Assembly: GCA_005502915.1 (NCBI GenBank)
Contig: SCMT01000011.1
Coordinates: 61,584-125,583, forward strand
DNA from: Lysobacteraceae bacterium 2PB
GTDB taxonomy: Bacteria > Pseudomonadota > Gammaproteobacteria > Xanthomonadales > Xanthomonadaceae
Direction of reading: 5' to 3'
DNA length: 64,000 bases
Shown: positions 17,003-26,473 of the stretch, piece by piece
Layout of the letters: each line of letters starts with the position of its first letter
How positions within the stretch are numbered: position 1 is the stretch's first letter
Translations under genes and position numbers: made by a program
The notes under the pieces: generated by a model
Told to the model about the DNA's origin: nothing
The model's input: the letters and a program-made list of their open reading frames with translations, nothing else
The model's database searches: none

Positions 17003-18694
17003 ATGACCGAATCATTTGCAGAATTGTTCGAACAGAGCGCGGCCGCGAACCTGGCCAAGCTCAAGCCCGGCTCGATCGTCTCGGGCGTCGTCGTCGATGT
17101 GCGCACCGACGTGGTGGTCATCAACGCCGGCCTGAAGTCCGAAGGCATCGTGCCGATCGAACAGTTCCGTAACGAAGCCGGCGAGATCGACGTCGCCGTG
17201 GGCGACACCGTCAAGGTGGCGCTGGACTCCCTCGAAAACGGCTTCGGCGAAACCGTTCTCTCCCGCGACAAGGCCAAGCGCGCCATGGTGTGGGACGAGC
17301 TGGAACAGGCTCTGGAGAAGAACGAAACCATCACCGGCCGCATCAGCGGCAAGGTCAAGGGCGGCTTCACCGTCGACATCAAGGACGTCCGCGCGTTCCT
17401 GCCGGGCTCGCTGGTCGACGTCCGTCCGGTCCGCGATCCGGTGTACCTGGAAGGCAAGGAACTCGAGTTCAAGCTCATCAAGCTCGACCGCAAGCGCAAC
17501 AACGTCGTCGTTTCGCGTCGCGCCGTCGTCGAGAGCGAGCACTCGGAAGAGCGCGAGCAGCTGCTCGAGAAGCTGGTCGAAGGCGCCAAGCTCAAGGGCG
17601 TCGTCAAGAACCTCACCGATTACGGTGCGTTCGTCGACCTCGGCGGCATCGACGGCCTGCTGCACATCACCGACATGGCGTGGAAGCGCGTGCGCCATCC
17701 GTCCGAAGTGGTGGAAGTCGGCCAGGAACTCGAAGTCCGCGTGCTCAAGTACGACCGCGAGCGCAACCGCGTCAGCCTCGGCCTCAAGCAGCTGGGCGAG
17801 GATCCGTGGGACAACATCGCCCGCCGCTACCCGGCCAACGTGCGCATGTTCGGCAAGGTCTCCAACGTCACCGATTACGGCGCGTTCGTCGAGATCGAGC
17901 CGGGCGTCGAAGGCCTGGTCCACGTGTCCGAAATGGACTGGACCAACAAGAACGTCAACCCGTCGAAGGTCGTGCAGGTCGGTGACGAAGTCGAAGTCAT
18001 GGTCCTCGACGTCGATGAAGAGCGCCGCCGCATCTCGCTGGGCATGAAGCAGTGCACCAGCAACCCGTGGGAAACCTTCGCGGCGATCTACAAGAAGAAC
18101 GACAAGGTGTCCGGCCAGATCAAGTCGATCACCGACTTCGGCATCTTCATCGGCCTGGACGGCGGCATCGACGGCCTGATCCACCTGTCCGACCTGAGCT
18201 GGAACACCACCGGCGAAGACGTGGTCCGCAACTTCAAGAAGGGCGACACCCTGGAAGCCGTGGTCCTCGCCGTCGACCCGGAACGCGAGCGCATCAGCCT
18301 CGGCGTGAAGCAGCTGGAGCAGGATCCGTTCGGCCAGTTCATGGCCTCGTTCCCGAAGGGTTCGAAGGTCTCGGGCACCGTCAAGGACGTGGACGCCAAG
18401 GGCGCCACCATCGACCTGGGCGACGGCATCGAAGGCTACGTCTCCGCGCGTGACATCAGCTACGAGCGCATCGACGACGCCAGCCAGCACCTGAAGGTCG
18501 GCGACAAGATCGAAGCCAAGCTCGTGGGCATGGACCGCAAGGGCCGCACCCTGCAGCTGTCGATCAAGGCGAAGGACGAGGCCGAGACGCAGGAAGCCCT
18601 GGCCGAGTACGCCAAGGCCTCCGCGGACGCCGCCAGCGGCACCACCAAGCTGGGCGCGCTGCTGCGCGAACAGCTGGAAAACCGCTCCGAGTAA
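17003..18694 (+). CDS. rpsA: 30S ribosomal protein S1
   Basis: A 563-residue protein with six S1 (OB-fold) RNA-binding repeats, the full length for proteobacteria. The repeats are easily seen from the recurrent G-x-V/I ... DYGAFV/DFGIFI ... GLxHxSD/E pattern, for instance [37 protein letters not shown] and [19 protein letters not shown]. The first two repeats bind the ribosome and the last four bind mRNA. The start [12 protein letters not shown] matches family N-termini. The frame is open 37 codons further upstream, but that part is leader. Confidence 0.98.
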   Translation: MTESFAELFEQSAAANLAKLKPGSIVSGVVVDVRTDVVVINAGLKSEGIVPIEQFRNEAGEIDVAVGDTVKVALDSLENGFGETVLSRDKAKRAMVWDELEQALEKNETITGRISGKVKGGFTVDIKDVRAFLPGSLVDVRPVRDPVYLEGKELEFKLIKLDRKRNNVVVSRRAVVESEHSEEREQLLEKLVEGAKLKGVVKNLTDYGAFVDLGGIDGLLHITDMAWKRVRHPSEVVEVGQELEVRVLKYDRERNRVSLGLKQLGEDPWDNIARRYPANVRMFGKVSNVTDYGAFVEIEPGVEGLVHVSEMDWTNKNVNPSKVVQVGDEVEVMVLDVDEERRRISLGMKQCTSNPWETFAAIYKKNDKVSGQIKSITDFGIFIGLDGGIDGLIHLSDLSWNTTGEDVVRNFKKGDTLEAVVLAVDPERERISLGVKQLEQDPFGQFMASFPKGSKVSGTVKDVDAKGATIDLGDGIEGYVSARDISYERIDDASQHLKVGDKIEAKLVGMDRKGRTLQLSIKAKDEAETQEALAEYAKASADAASGTTKLGALLREQLENRSE

Positions 18695-18720
18695 GCGTCG
18701 CGTCATCCGCTCTGCGGCTT

Positions 18721-18750
18721 GCGGCGGCCCGGGACATCCCGGGCCGCCGC
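18721..18750. terminator. strong GC hairpin between rpsA and ihfB
   Basis: Perfect complementary arms GCGGCGGCCCGGGA/TCCCGGGCCGCCGC surround a CA centre. No T-run follows, so it may be an attenuator, a pause or an RNA-stabilising 3' end rather than a full intrinsic terminator. Confidence 0.5.
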
Positions 18751-18820
18751 AACGCCGGACGGCGGCAGCTTCCCGTCTGTACGTCCTGCCTGTTCCTCCT
18801 GTCCGGATCGCGTACCCCTC

Positions 18821-19123
18821 ATGACCAAGTCCGAACTGATCGAGATCCTGTCCCAGCGTCAGAGCCATCTGAAGGCCGACGACGTCGATCTGGCGGTCAA
18901 GTCGCTGCTGGAGATGATGGGCGGCTCCCTCTCGCAGGGCGAGCGCATCGAAATCCGCGGTTTCGGCAGCTTTTCGCTGCACTACCGTCCGCCCCGCACC
19001 GGCCGCAACCCGAAGACCGGCGATGCCGTGGCGCTGCCGGGCAAGCACGTCCCGCACTTCAAGCCCGGCAAGGAGCTTCGCGACCGCGTCAGTGCGGTCG
19101 TGCCCCTGCCGCCGGAAGACTGA
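18821..19123 (+). CDS. ihfB: integration host factor subunit beta
   Basis: A 100-residue HU/IHF-family DNA-bending protein. The family signature is [10 protein letters not shown], followed by [12 protein letters not shown], which contains the intercalating beta-arm Pro. It pairs with IhfA (not in this window) to bend DNA at promoters and recombination sites. Its place just after rpsA is conserved in gammaproteobacteria. The ATG at 18821 (MTKSELIE) has no good SD. Confidence 0.97.
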   Translation: MTKSELIEILSQRQSHLKADDVDLAVKSLLEMMGGSLSQGERIEIRGFGSFSLHYRPPRTGRNPKTGDAVALPGKHVPHFKPGKELRDRVSAVVPLPPED

Positions 19124-19310
19124 TCCCGGCATTCCGGCCAGCCTGTCCGCCGACCACTCCTGCACCCTCTCGATGACCGCCCGGCTGCGACCGTCGTCAT
19201 GATGGCCGTGCGCGGGCATCGTCATCGCCGCATTCGCGGCATACACTGAACACAGCGCGCTGCCGCCATGCGCCGGCGTCGTCCTATCCCCTTCTTTTCA
19301 GCGGCCCTGC

Positions 19311-19616
19311 ATGCGTCCACTGCGAGCGTTCATCGCCCTCCTGTTCCTCGCCCTCGGCGTGGTGGTGGGCGCGCTCAATCCGGGCGTGATCGCCGTCGAC
19401 CTGGGTGTCTGGCGCATCGAAGCCGCGCTCGGCGTGCTGCTTCTGGCCGCGGTCCTGTGCGGTGTGCTGCTGGGCGGGCTGGCGATGGTCCTCGCTGTGG
19501 TGATGCCGCTGCGGCGCGAGCTGCGGCGCGCATCTCCGCCGGGCGAACCCCCCGTCCCGGCTGTCTCAACGCCGCCGTCCCCGGTCGTCGCATCCCCTTC
19601 TTCTTCGGAGCCTTGA
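19311..19616 (+). CDS. lapA: LapA family inner-membrane protein (DUF1049)
   Basis: A 101-residue protein with two transmembrane helices: FIALLFLALGVVVGAL, then the family pattern NPGVIAVDLGVW, then LGVLLLAAVLCGVLLGGL. The cytoplasmic tail is Pro/Ser-rich. LapA works with LapB in control of LPS synthesis through LpxC turnover. The stop is one base from the lapB ATG, so they are co-translated. The symbol rests on family and position. Confidence 0.85.
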   Translation: MRPLRAFIALLFLALGVVVGALNPGVIAVDLGVWRIEAALGVLLLAAVLCGVLLGGLAMVLAVVMPLRRELRRASPPGEPPVPAVSTPPSPVVASPSSSEP

Positions 19617-19617
19617 G

Positions 19618-20796
19618 ATGGCCTTCATCTCCGAGTGGTTCTGGTACTTCCTGCTGATTCCGCTGGCCGCCGTGATCGGCTGGGTCATCGGGCGCCGCGG
19701 CGGCGAACGCCACAGCGATCACCAGGTCAGCCGACTCTCCACCACCTATTTCCGTGGTCTGAACTACCTGCTCAACGAGCAGCCGGACAAGGCCATCGAG
19801 TTGTTCCTGCACATCGCCGAGCTCGACAAGGACACCTTCGAGACCCAGGTCGCGCTGGGCCACCTGTTCCGCCGCAGGGGCGAGGTCGACCGCGCCATCC
19901 GCCTGCACCAGGGGCTGGTGCAGCGCCCCGACATCAACGACCAGCAGCGGGTGCAGGCCCTGCTGGCGTTGGGCGAGGATTACATGCGTTCGGGTCTGCT
20001 CGATCGCGCCGAGACCGTCTTCACCGATCTGGCGAAGCTCGATGATCGCGCGCCGCAGGCCCTGCGCCATCTCATCGGCATCTACCAGTCCGAACGCGAC
20101 TGGCAGCAGGCGATCGAGAAGGCATCGCGTTACGAGGCCGTCACCGGCGAGCCGATGGGCAAGCTGATCGCGCAGTTCGAATGCGAACTGGCCGAGCGCC
20201 ATCGGGTGGCCGGCGAACTGGACCAGGCGCGTGCCGCGATCGCGCGCGCCTACGCCGCCGATTCGACCTCGGTGCGCGCGGGCATGCTGGAAGGGCGCAT
20301 CGAGTTCGATGCGGAGCAGTATCCCGCCGCGATCCGCGCATTCGAGCGTGCCGCGCGCCACGACCCCGACTACCTGCCGGAGATCCTGCCGCCGCTGCAG
20401 GTGTGCTACGAGAAGGTCGGCGATCCCACCGGTGCGCGGGCCTTCCTGACCCAGATGTGCGAGTACTACCGCGGCATCGCGCCGGTGCTGGCGCTGACCC
20501 GCCTGGTCGAGGCCACCGAAGGCGTCCATGCGGCACGCGATTACCTCGCTCGCCAACTCAAGGAACGGCCCTCGGTGCGCGGCGAAGCGGCGCTGATCGA
20601 CCTGAGCCTGGCCGACAGCACCGACCCGACCGCGACTCTGCACGATCTCAAGCATGTGACCGAGCAACTGCTGGTCCGCAATCCGAGCTACCGCTGCAAT
20701 CGCTGCGGCTTCGGCGCGCGCAGCCACCACTGGCAGTGCCCGAGCTGCAAGGAATGGGGTTCGGTCAAGCCGCTGCTCAACTACGCGGTGGTCTGA
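19618..20796 (+). CDS. lapB: LPS assembly protein LapB (YciM), TPR and rubredoxin-type metal site
   Basis: A 392-residue inner-membrane-anchored TPR protein. An N-terminal anchor (WYFLLIPLAAVIGWVIG) is followed by the motif YFRGLNYLLNEQPDKAIE and several TPR units. A C-terminal rubredoxin-like metal site has two Cys pairs, CNRCGF and CPSCKEWG (about residues 361-380). In E. coli LapB promotes FtsH-dependent LpxC degradation and couples LPS synthesis to transport. The length matches the family. The next gene starts inside its stop codon (TGATG), linking LPS control with O-antigen or exopolysaccharide initiation. Confidence 0.95.
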   Translation: MAFISEWFWYFLLIPLAAVIGWVIGRRGGERHSDHQVSRLSTTYFRGLNYLLNEQPDKAIELFLHIAELDKDTFETQVALGHLFRRRGEVDRAIRLHQGLVQRPDINDQQRVQALLALGEDYMRSGLLDRAETVFTDLAKLDDRAPQALRHLIGIYQSERDWQQAIEKASRYEAVTGEPMGKLIAQFECELAERHRVAGELDQARAAIARAYAADSTSVRAGMLEGRIEFDAEQYPAAIRAFERAARHDPDYLPEILPPLQVCYEKVGDPTGARAFLTQMCEYYRGIAPVLALTRLVEATEGVHAARDYLARQLKERPSVRGEAALIDLSLADSTDPTATLHDLKHVTEQLLVRNPSYRCNRCGFGARSHHWQCPSCKEWGSVKPLLNYAVV

Positions 20797-21797
20797 TGAC
20801 CTGGACGCCCGGCCTCGCGCTCTGGTGCCTGATCTTCGCCGGCATCGGCGCGGCGGGGACCTGGATCGCGCGCGGATATGCGTTGCGCAGCCGCCTTCTG
20901 GACCCGCCCGGCGAGCGTCGCAGCCACACCGTGCCGACGCCGCGTGGCGGCGGGATCGCGATCGCGCTGGCTTTCCTGGTCGCGATGGTCGCGATGGTGG
21001 CGCGCCGCCCCGACGAGATCGTGCTGCTGGCCTGCGCCGGTATCGGTCTGGTGCTGGTGGCGGGGATCGGCTGGGTGGACGACCACCGGCCGCTGTCGCC
21101 CTGGTCGCGGCTGGCGGTGCACGTGCTCGCCGCTGGTTGGCTCATGGCTGGCGTCTACCTCTCCGGGCGCGGTGGCGCGGCGGCCCTGGCGGCATTCGGC
21201 GCGGCGCTCGTTCTGGTCAATGTCTGGAACTTCATGGACGGCATCGACGGACTGGCCGCGACGCAGGCTGCACTGGTCGCCGCGGGCCTCGTATTTCTTG
21301 CAGGTACGGATGCCGTGCTGGTTCATCTTGGGTTGGCATTGATCGCGTCAATCTTTGGTTTCCTGCCGTTCAACTTCCCGAAGGCACGTATTTTCCTCGG
21401 GGACGTGGGCAGCGGGGCGCTTGGATACGCACTGGCGCTGCTGCTGGCGATGTCGCTTCACCGGTTGCCCGCAGCCGGATGGCCGCTGGTCCTGCTGCCG
21501 TTGAGTGCGTGCCTGCTCGATGCCGGGCTGACCCTGTCGGCCCGCATCATCGGCGGGGAGAAGTGGTGGACGCCCCACGTCCAGCATGTCTACCAGCGCT
21601 GGGCAAGGCGGTTGGGAGGGCATCCGCCCGTCACCATCGCCTTCGCCCTGTGGACATTGGTGGCATGTTCCGGAGCGGCATGGCTCGCAGGGGGCGGGCG
21701 CAGGGAAATCGCAATGGTGGTGTCGATCTGGCTGGTATCCGGGATCGGTCTGTGGCGCGTCCTGCGTGTCCGGTCCGCGACCCCCACGACGAACTGA
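20796..21797 (+). CDS. polyprenyl-phosphate N-acetylhexosamine-1-phosphate transferase (WecA/WbpL-type glycosyltransferase 4)
   Basis: A 333-residue integral membrane enzyme with about ten hydrophobic helices. It transfers a sugar-1-phosphate from a UDP-sugar to undecaprenyl phosphate and so starts O-antigen or related glycan synthesis. Family motifs are PTPRGGG (early loop), GWVDD near residue 90, NVWNFMDGIDGLA near 143-155, FLGDVGSG near 199, and HVQHVYQR near 260. The start codon overlaps the lapB stop. The neighbouring dehydratase probably makes its donor sugar, as WbpM does for WbpL in Pseudomonas; this pairing is inference from order. Confidence 0.9.
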   Translation: MTWTPGLALWCLIFAGIGAAGTWIARGYALRSRLLDPPGERRSHTVPTPRGGGIAIALAFLVAMVAMVARRPDEIVLLACAGIGLVLVAGIGWVDDHRPLSPWSRLAVHVLAAGWLMAGVYLSGRGGAAALAAFGAALVLVNVWNFMDGIDGLAATQAALVAAGLVFLAGTDAVLVHLGLALIASIFGFLPFNFPKARIFLGDVGSGALGYALALLLAMSLHRLPAAGWPLVLLPLSACLLDAGLTLSARIIGGEKWWTPHVQHVYQRWARRLGGHPPVTIAFALWTLVACSGAAWLAGGGRREIAMVVSIWLVSGIGLWRVLRVRSATPTTN

Positions 21798-21803
21798 GGA
21801 TTC

Positions 21804-23723
21804 ATGGCAACGACCGCTTTCACCGATCGCATGGGCGGACTGTGGCCACGCACGGCCATCGTCCTCCACGACCTGTGCATGGTCTGGCTGTCCTGGACCG
21901 GACTGGTCCAGCTGCGCTTCGCGATGGTCGGCAATGCCGCGCATCCGCCGCTGTGGTCGACCGAGACCCTGCTGGTGCTGGTCGCGCAGGGCCTGGTCTT
22001 CTGGTACGTCGGTCTCTATCGCGGCATCTGGCGCTTCGCCAGCGTGCCGGACCTCGTCAACATCGTGAAGGCGAGCCTGATCGGCCTGTTCGCGATCGTC
22101 CTGTCCCTCTTCATCTACAACCGGCTGGACCAGGCCTCGCGGCTGGCGCTGGTCCTGTATCCGCTGGCGCTCAGCGTCATGCTGGGTGCGCCGCGGTTGC
22201 TGTACCGCTCCTGGAAGGACCGCGGCCTCATCAACAGCGACAAGGCCGCCGTGCGCGTGCTGATCCTTGGCGCCGGCCGTGCCGGCGATGCGCTCGTCCG
22301 CGACCTCCTGCGTACGGGCGCCTACGAACCGGTCGGTTTCCTCGACGATGCCGCCCGCCTGCGCGGTACGCACCTGCATGGGGTGCCGGTGTTGGGGCGG
22401 ATCGACGACGTGGCGCGCATCGCGCCCGAAACCGCTGCCAAGCTGCTGGTGATCGCCATGCCGTCGCTCGATGCGCAGCGCATGCGCCGGGTGATCGAGG
22501 CCTGCGAATCGACCGGTCTGCCGTTCCGCATGGTGCCGAGGCTCAACGACATCCTCGAAGGTCGCTCGATGCCCGGCGAGCTCAAGGAAGTCGCGATCGA
22601 GGACCTGCTCGGCCGCGCGGCCGTCGTGCCCGACTGGAAGGCGATGCGCGACTGGCTGGGCGGACGCAGTGTATTGGTCACCGGCGCCGGTGGTTCGATC
22701 GGCTCCGAACTCTGTCGCCAGTGCGCGCGCCATGGCGCCAGCCGGATCGTGCTGGTCGAGATCGACGAACTGGCCCTGATCACCACCCGCATGCGCCTCT
22801 GCCGGGATTTCCCGGGCATCGAGGTCTTGTCTGTGCTCGGCGACTGCGGCGACCCGGCAGTCATCCGCCATGCCTTGCGGATCGGCAATCCCGAGGCCGT
22901 GTTCCATGCCGCCGCCTACAAGCAGGTGCCGTTGCTGGAAGAGCAACTGCGCGAGGCCGTGCGCAACAACGTGCTCGCCACCGAGACCGTGGCGCGGGAG
23001 AGCGTCGAGGCCGGGGTCGGCAGCTTCGTGCTGATCTCGACCGACAAGGCGGTCGATCCGGTCAACGTGCTCGGCGCGACCAAGCGCCTGGCCGAGATGC
23101 TCTGCCAGCGCCTTGACGACCCGCGGTCCACGCGCTTCGTCACCGTCCGCTTCGGCAACGTGCTGGATTCGGCAGGCAGCGTGGTGCCGCTGTTCCGCGA
23201 ACAGATCCGCAGCGGCGGCCCGGTCACCGTGACAGACCCGGAAGTCACGCGCTTCTTCATGACCATTCCCGAGGCCTGCCAGCTCATCCTGCAGGCGTCC
23301 GCGATCGGTTCGCAGCAGGCGATCTACACGCTCGACATGGGCGAGCCGGTCTCGATCCGCGTCCTCGCCGAGCAGATGATCCGTCTGGCGGGCAAGCAGC
23401 CCGGGCGCGACATCGCCATCGTCTACACCGGCCTGCGCCCGGGCGAGAAGCTGCACGAGACCCTGTTCCATGCCGACGAGCGCTACCGCCCGACGTCGCA
23501 CCCGAAGATCCTGCAGGCGCAGCCGCGCCATGTACCCGCCGAGGCGCTGGCGGCAGCGCTCGTTCGCCTGCGCAAGGCCTGCGTGGCCTACGATCTGGAG
23601 GCCATGGCCTCGCTCCTCCGCGAAGCCGTACCCGAGTTCGTGCCGACGCCGTCCAGCGACGAAGCCAGGCCAGCGGAGGCCACGGTGGTAGCATTTCCTG
23701 CCCGCAACGCGCGCAGGACCTGA
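21804..23723 (+). CDS. membrane nucleotide-sugar 4,6-dehydratase (WbpM/CapD/PglF type)
   Basis: This 639-residue protein has four N-terminal transmembrane helices (to about residue 135). A first Rossmann unit (VLILGAGRAGDALV, near 150) and a second, catalytic SDR domain (VLVTGAGGSIGSELC, near 290) follow. The SDR motif is of the UDP-GlcNAc C4,6-dehydratase type: STDKAVDPVNVLGATKR, where the usual Tyr of YxxxK is replaced. It should yield UDP-4-keto-6-deoxy sugars for O-antigen or capsule. The full length for WbpM-like proteins is kept. Six bases separate it from the glycosyltransferase, so they form one operon. Confidence 0.92.
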   Translation: MATTAFTDRMGGLWPRTAIVLHDLCMVWLSWTGLVQLRFAMVGNAAHPPLWSTETLLVLVAQGLVFWYVGLYRGIWRFASVPDLVNIVKASLIGLFAIVLSLFIYNRLDQASRLALVLYPLALSVMLGAPRLLYRSWKDRGLINSDKAAVRVLILGAGRAGDALVRDLLRTGAYEPVGFLDDAARLRGTHLHGVPVLGRIDDVARIAPETAAKLLVIAMPSLDAQRMRRVIEACESTGLPFRMVPRLNDILEGRSMPGELKEVAIEDLLGRAAVVPDWKAMRDWLGGRSVLVTGAGGSIGSELCRQCARHGASRIVLVEIDELALITTRMRLCRDFPGIEVLSVLGDCGDPAVIRHALRIGNPEAVFHAAAYKQVPLLEEQLREAVRNNVLATETVARESVEAGVGSFVLISTDKAVDPVNVLGATKRLAEMLCQRLDDPRSTRFVTVRFGNVLDSAGSVVPLFREQIRSGGPVTVTDPEVTRFFMTIPEACQLILQASAIGSQQAIYTLDMGEPVSIRVLAEQMIRLAGKQPGRDIAIVYTGLRPGEKLHETLFHADERYRPTSHPKILQAQPRHVPAEALAAALVRLRKACVAYDLEAMASLLREAVPEFVPTPSSDEARPAEATVVAFPARNARRT

Positions 23724-23802
23724 CCCGCGCCACGTGACGCCGGCACGGTGCTGGCCCGACAGGCGCGCATCTCACCACCGCATTCACTGACGTCGAGCTT
23801 CC

Positions 23803-24699
23803 ATGAGCCGTATCCGCAAAGCTGTCTTCCCGGTGGCCGGTCTCGGCACCCGCTTCCTTCCCGCGACCAAGACCGTGCCCAAGGAGATGCTGCCGATCGT
23901 GGATCGGCCATTGATCCAGTACGCCGTGGACGAGGCCGTCGAGGCCGGGTGCGACACCCTGATCTTCGTGACCAACCGCTACAAGCACGCGGTCGCCGAC
24001 TACTTCGACAAGGCCTACGAGCTGGAACAGAAGTTGGAGAAGTCCGGCAAGACCGAGCAGCTGGAGCTGGTCCGCAACGTGCTTCCGCCGCACGTCCGCG
24101 CCGTCTTCGTCACCCAGGCCGAGGCCCTGGGCCTGGGCCATGCGGTGCTCTGCGCCAGGCCGATCGTCGGCAACGAGCCTTTCGCCGTTCTGCTGCCCGA
24201 CGATCTGATCTGGAATCGCGGCGATGGCGCGCTCAAGCAGATGGCCGATGCCGCCGAGGACAGCGGCGCCAGCGTCATCGCGGTGCAGGATGTCCCGCGC
24301 GAGCAGACCAGCAGCTACGGCATCGTCGCCACCGACGGTTTCGCCGGTCGCAGCGCCCGCATCCGCGCCATCGTCGAGAAGCCGAAGCCCGAGGTCGCGC
24401 CGAGCAACCTGGCGGTGGTCGGGCGCTATGTGCTCGATGGGCGCATCTTCGAACTGCTGGAGAAGACCACGCCCGGCGCGGGCGGCGAGATCCAGCTGAC
24501 CGATGCCATCGCTGCGCTGCTGGCGGAACAGGCCGTGCACGCCTACCGCTTCCAGGGCACGCGTTTCGATTGCGGGACGCACCTCGGCCTGATCGAGGCC
24601 ACGATCCGCTACGCGCTGGACCACGAGAAGCTCAGCGATGCCGCGCGCGGGATGATGCAGGACGCACTGAGCGAACTGGGCGTCGTCGACCTCGACTGA
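23803..24699 (+). CDS. galU: UTP-glucose-1-phosphate uridylyltransferase
   Basis: A 298-residue nucleotidyltransferase making UDP-glucose, precursor for LPS, exopolysaccharide and glucosylation. The N-terminal signature [18 protein letters not shown] is at residues 13-30. The [19 protein letters not shown] region (near 193-211) and the [10 protein letters not shown] segment are diagnostic. It is separated by 79 bases from the dehydratase and begins a pair with the following oxidoreductase. The start ATG at 23803 ([13 protein letters not shown]) fits the family. Confidence 0.97.
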   Translation: MSRIRKAVFPVAGLGTRFLPATKTVPKEMLPIVDRPLIQYAVDEAVEAGCDTLIFVTNRYKHAVADYFDKAYELEQKLEKSGKTEQLELVRNVLPPHVRAVFVTQAEALGLGHAVLCARPIVGNEPFAVLLPDDLIWNRGDGALKQMADAAEDSGASVIAVQDVPREQTSSYGIVATDGFAGRSARIRAIVEKPKPEVAPSNLAVVGRYVLDGRIFELLEKTTPGAGGEIQLTDAIAALLAEQAVHAYRFQGTRFDCGTHLGLIEATIRYALDHEKLSDAARGMMQDALSELGVVDLD

Positions 24700-24710
24700 C
24701 ACGCCTGGCC

Positions 24711-26024
24711 ATGCCGGATCGCACCATGACGGATCGCGACGCGACCTTCTATCGCGCCACGCTGGGCGAAGTGGCGCGCCTGCCCGCGCTGCAGGGACGT
24801 CACGACACCGATGTCTGCGTGGTCGGCGGCGGATTCGCCGGTCTGAACACCGCGTTGGGACTGTGCGAGCGCGGCGTCCGCGATGTCGTCGTGCTCGAAG
24901 CCGAGCGGATCGGCCATGGCGCGTCAGGGCGCAACGGCGGCTTCGTGTTTTCCGGCTTCTCGCGCGGCGAGGACGACCTGCTGCGCGACCTCGGGCCGGC
25001 GCGCGCGCGAGCGCTGCATGCAGGCACGGTCGCAGCGGTCGACCTGATCCGTGCACGTGCGCGTCGTCATGGTATCGACTGCGATCTGGTCGACGAGGGC
25101 GTGATCTGGGCCAACTGGTTCCGCGATCCCGGCCTCCTGCGCGCGCGCCAGCGCCTGCTCGCCGAGCATTTCGGCGTGGAGTGGCAGTGGATCGCGCGCG
25201 AGCGGATGCGCGAACTGCTCGACACCGATCGCTATGCCGACGGCCTGTTCGAACCGAATGCCTTCCATTTCCATCCGCTCAAATACGTGCACGGCGTCGC
25301 GCGCGCGGCGATGGGGCAGGGGGCGCGCATCCACGAGGCGTCTCCGGCCATCGCATTGTCCCGCGACGGTGCCGGCTGGCGCGTGCGCACGCCCGATGGC
25401 GAGGTCCATGCGCGCCAGGTCGTGCTGTCCTGCGGCGGTTACCTCGCCGGGCTGCGTCGCGACGTCGATGCCGCCGTGCTGCCGATCGCGACATACGTGA
25501 TGGTGACCGAGCCACTGGGCGACCGCCTCTCGACGGTGCTGCGCACGCAGGCCGCCGTGTACGACACGCGGTTCGCCTTCGATTACTACCGGCCGCTGCC
25601 CGATACCCGCCTGCTCTGGGGCGGCCGCATCTCCATCCTCGACCGTTCGCCGGCGCAGGTGCAGCGACTGCTGGTGCGCGATCTGGCGCATGTCTATCCG
25701 CAGCTGGCGGACGTGCGCGTCGAATTCGCCTGGTCCGGCCTGATGAGCTACGCGCGGCACGAGATGCCGCAGATCGCGCAGATCGAGGACGGACTGTGGG
25801 TCGCGCAGGCCTTCGGCGGCCATGGCGTCGCGCCGACGACCTTCGCCGGCGAAACCTTGGCTGCGGCGATCGCCGAGGGCGACCGGCGCTGGCGCGAGTT
25901 CGCCGATTACGGGCTGGTGTCGGCGATGAAGCCGGCGGGATTCGTCGGCGCGCAGATGACCTACTGGTGGCTGCAGATGCGCGACGGCCTCCGCGATCTG
26001 CGCGGTGGCGCACGCGGCCCCTGA
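24711..26024 (+). CDS. FAD-dependent oxidoreductase (DAO family, PuuB-like)
   Basis: A 437-residue flavoprotein. The FAD-binding Rossmann motif VCVVGGGFAGLNTALGL is near residue 35, followed by the acidic strand end (VVVLEAERIGHGASGRNGG). The order GHGASGRNGG, a central substrate domain (YYRPLPDTRLLWGGR) and a late AQAFGGHGVAPTT is that of gamma-glutamylputrescine oxidase/sarcosine-oxidase-like enzymes. The amine substrate is not certain; polyamine catabolism is plausible but only inferred. It follows galU by 11 bases. An alternative ATG at 24726 (MTDRDATF) is equally possible. Confidence 0.85.
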   Translation: MPDRTMTDRDATFYRATLGEVARLPALQGRHDTDVCVVGGGFAGLNTALGLCERGVRDVVVLEAERIGHGASGRNGGFVFSGFSRGEDDLLRDLGPARARALHAGTVAAVDLIRARARRHGIDCDLVDEGVIWANWFRDPGLLRARQRLLAEHFGVEWQWIARERMRELLDTDRYADGLFEPNAFHFHPLKYVHGVARAAMGQGARIHEASPAIALSRDGAGWRVRTPDGEVHARQVVLSCGGYLAGLRRDVDAAVLPIATYVMVTEPLGDRLSTVLRTQAAVYDTRFAFDYYRPLPDTRLLWGGRISILDRSPAQVQRLLVRDLAHVYPQLADVRVEFAWSGLMSYARHEMPQIAQIEDGLWVAQAFGGHGVAPTTFAGETLAAAIAEGDRRWREFADYGLVSAMKPAGFVGAQMTYWWLQMRDGLRDLRGGARGP

Positions 26025-26473
26025 GCGAGGGCGGACACGGGTCGTCCCGATGGCGTGCCGAGTGCCTCCGGCATGGCCTGCCTGCGATGGCGGCTGCGCA
26101 ACCGGTGCGCTGCGCATCGCCGGAGCCCGTGGGCGGCCGTGCGTCCTTCCGGCTCCCCGCTCATGACGAATCGACATGAATGCACAGCCCCACGTTTGCC
26201 GGGCGCCGTTCCGTCATCGATGGTCTGCGCAGCATCTTCTGTCCAAGTGATTGATCTGCATGGTGTTGTGGGGCGCGTGCATCGGTACGGGACGGCATGT
26301 CGGCCTGGCTGCGCCAGACGCGCCCCGGAGGAGCGTGAACGCGCGCGCAGTCCGCCCGGTAGCGGGGCTGCGATGCGCTCGCTATGCTCGTGCCGCCTTG
26401 CGCAGGCAGCGCGGGACTTTCCAGCCGGGACGCTGTTTTCGATTGTGTGCCGACGACGCCTGAGGGGGCTGGA
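26025..26473 (+). other. 449-base gap before the diguanylate cyclase
   Basis: No convincing gene was found on either strand. A -10-like TATGCT near 26385 lies about 90 bases before the diguanylate cyclase start, with no clear -35. I see no riboswitch-like conserved core. Short frames here lack ribosome sites and recognisable features. Confidence 0.4.

Noticed and set aside
18721..18750. Full rho-independent terminator after rpsA
   Set aside because: The hairpin is very strong but has no T-run, so I list it only as a weak terminator/attenuator candidate.
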